Shown here: piece after piece, positions 42,962-44,058 of the stretch
Numbering within the stretch: position 1 is the first letter of the stretch
Layout: the number at the start of each line of letters is the position of its first letter
From: Gilliamella sp. Occ3-1
Lineage (GTDB): Bacteria > Pseudomonadota > Gammaproteobacteria > Enterobacterales > Orbaceae
Direction of reading: 5' to 3'
Assembly (NCBI RefSeq): GCF_001690655.1
Contig: NZ_LZHQ01000019.1
Span: 1-44,058 of the forward strand
Length of the DNA stretch: 44,058 nt
Program-made: the position numbers and the translations under genes
The notes under the pieces: generated by a model
What the model was told of the DNA's origin: nothing
Database searches by the model: none
The model's input: only the letters and a program-made list of their open reading frames with translations

Positions 42962-44058
42962 TCAGATTGATGACAAACCTCGATATAATTCGGGGTTTAT
43001 TTTTTTATTTAAACCATAAATAGGATTTTTAATTTGGATTTTATTAAATAAATTAAAAAATAGCTTAAAAAAATGTAACAAAAATAGCTTTATCGCTATT
43101 TTCTTGATATTTTGAGTCGTTGCGGCCAATAAACACTGCATTTGAACCTGCGCTCTATGGTCTCTTTTCGTCGAGCATAGACTTTTTTTCCCACTGACTT
43201 AAACAAGTCTCGTTGGCTTTCTCTTTATCTGCTTCCCAGATATAGCGTGTGATGACTTTCTGTGTATTTTTACTCTGTGTACACTGTGACAATAACGGAC
43301 AGACTTTGCAGGTTGTTGCATCAGAATGATAATGACGATAACCCAACACCGGATATATCTGCTCTGCCTGAAGTAAATGGCAAATGGGAGCCGTAAAATA
43401 ACCCGCATCAAGACCGACACCAACCGGATTAAAGCCAAACCGCTCTAACTGGCGTTTTAATCGAGCCATGTAAGGCTGGGAATCATGAATATTTCCAGCT
43501 GTGACATAGGTATCGGTAATTAAATTATGTTTGCCATCAACCGTTCGGTGATCTACGTAGAAAAATCCTTTAGGCTTGCCTTCCCAATGCATAAAGCCAC
43601 TGTCCAGATCTGTTGTACTGACTTTAATCTCCTTGTATTTCTCTACCGTCGATGGCTTTAAAGCTTTTTTCCGTTTAATTCTCTTTCTGCGTTGATGGCT
43701 TGATTAAGTGCATCAATATAATGACTGGGATCAACAATACGTTGCTCATTACGTGCCTTGCCTTTATTGGCATTTGCTTTTAGGTAAGTACTGTCCGTAT
43801 ATAAAACCCGACCACCTATCAACCCTTTGGCAATGGCCTGCTCAACAATATTATCAAAAATCTGTTGATAAATTTCACTGTCATTAAACCGACGGCGACG
43901 ATTTTAGCTGAGTGTTGAGGCGTCAATCACTTTTTCGGTTAATCCCATTCCCAGAAACCAGCGGTAAGCTAAATTGACCTGAATTTCCTGAATCAGACGA
44001 CGTTCACTGGGGATACCGAAAAGATACCCCAATAACATGATTTTAAACAGTCTGACCG
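42962..44058 (-). pseudogene. Decayed IS1182-family transposase, partial
   Basis: Four blocks of one transposase can be pieced together from right to left: LLGYLFGIPSERRLIQEIQ and YRWFLGMGLTEKVIDASTLS, then a TAA at 43904-43906 in place of the usual Gln, then NRRRRFNDSEIYQQIFD to NAERELNGKK, a frameshift in an A-run near 43665-43670, then MHWEGKPKGFFYVDHRTVDG, GVGLDAGYFTAPICHLL, and a second frameshift near 43183-43189 (ARRKETIER). A deletion follows near 43146-43155, joining to VQMQCLLAATTQNIKK, and the last residues are NPELYRGLSSI. This is the IS1182 DDE order (DUF772 then Tnp_1). The element is inactive, and its start is beyond the right edge. Confidence 0.87.
42975..43010 (+). terminator. 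Terminator downstream of tpiA, inside the IS remnant
   Basis: AAACCTCGA (42975-42983) pairs with TCGGGGTTT (42990-42998) over a TATAAT loop, then a long T-rich tract follows. A second hairpin, GACGCT/AGCGTC at 42946-42961, has its T-rich side on the minus strand. The stem lies in the C-terminal codons of the IS1182 pseudogene. Confidence 0.75.

Noticed and set aside
1..44058. tRNA, rRNA or well-known riboswitch genes
   Set aside because: No cloverleaf with a CCA-type 3' end or known riboswitch core was recognised in the gene-free intervals when reading by eye. A covariance-model scan would be needed to exclude small RNAs.

Overview
The window looks like chromosome of an AT-rich gammaproteobacterium. 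Most proteins resemble Enterobacterales/Pasteurellales housekeeping proteins, and several gene pairs keep E. coli-like order: dapA-bamC-purC, yffB-dapE-ypfN, and rsmE-gshB-yqgE-yqgF. Low GC, pdxS/pdxT with a MocR-type regulator, ammonia-dependent asnA, a pyruvate:ferredoxin/flavodoxin oxidoreductase and a type I-F CRISPR repeat together suggest a host-associated, facultatively anaerobic member of the Orbales (Gilliamella-like). That placement is inference from gene content and was not tested by search.

Layout. 1-293 is the end of an IS3-family element. 443-2462 holds asnA (+), a secreted DUF1161 protein (-) and a SemiSWEET sugar transporter (-), with two diverged direct repeats flanking the SemiSWEET gene. 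2908-6001 is a vitamin B6 module: a divergent MocR/PdxR-like regulator and pdxS-pdxT, which make pyridoxal 5'-phosphate directly. 6147-6354 is a very short CRISPR array with type I-F geometry and no cas genes nearby. 6724-8496 is yffB-dapE-ypfN. A long minus-strand block (8505-15351) follows: cysZ, tmcA-yeaL-purC (nearly touching or overlapping), bamC-dapA and a Nif3-family gene. dapA and dapE both serve diaminopimelate/lysine synthesis.

15573-22474 has rnt (+), then minus-strand grxD, yhbP-ubiX, an exported DUF4432 protein, tdk, gpmA and nlpD. 22918-26434 has plus-strand rsmI, ychF and moeA. 26520-28628 (minus) has a small EamA transporter, a tiny lipoprotein, a broken metallo-beta-lactamase-fold gene and folB. 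28714-33169 (plus) is rsmE, gshB, a GNAT acetyltransferase, yqgE, yqgF/ruvX and purM. 33462-37004 is nifJ, ended by a perfect 42-bp palindrome. Then come a Tat-exported HisC-like aminotransferase (+) and a minus-strand cluster of NlpC/P60 lipoprotein, DUF3482 GTPase and DUF2868 membrane protein. zapB (-) and tpiA (+) follow, and the window ends in a decayed IS1182-family transposase.

Most of the window is ordinary core genome. The points that merit a second look are the orphan mini-CRISPR, the pdxR/pdxST control region, the shortened BamC, the Tat-exported aminotransferase, the overlapping NlpC-DUF3482-DUF2868 cluster, several unexplained repeats and palindromes, and two pseudogenes whose lesions can be placed to the base or nearly so. 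I did not find convincing evidence for a wholly new multi-gene system. No tRNA or rRNA gene was recognised.
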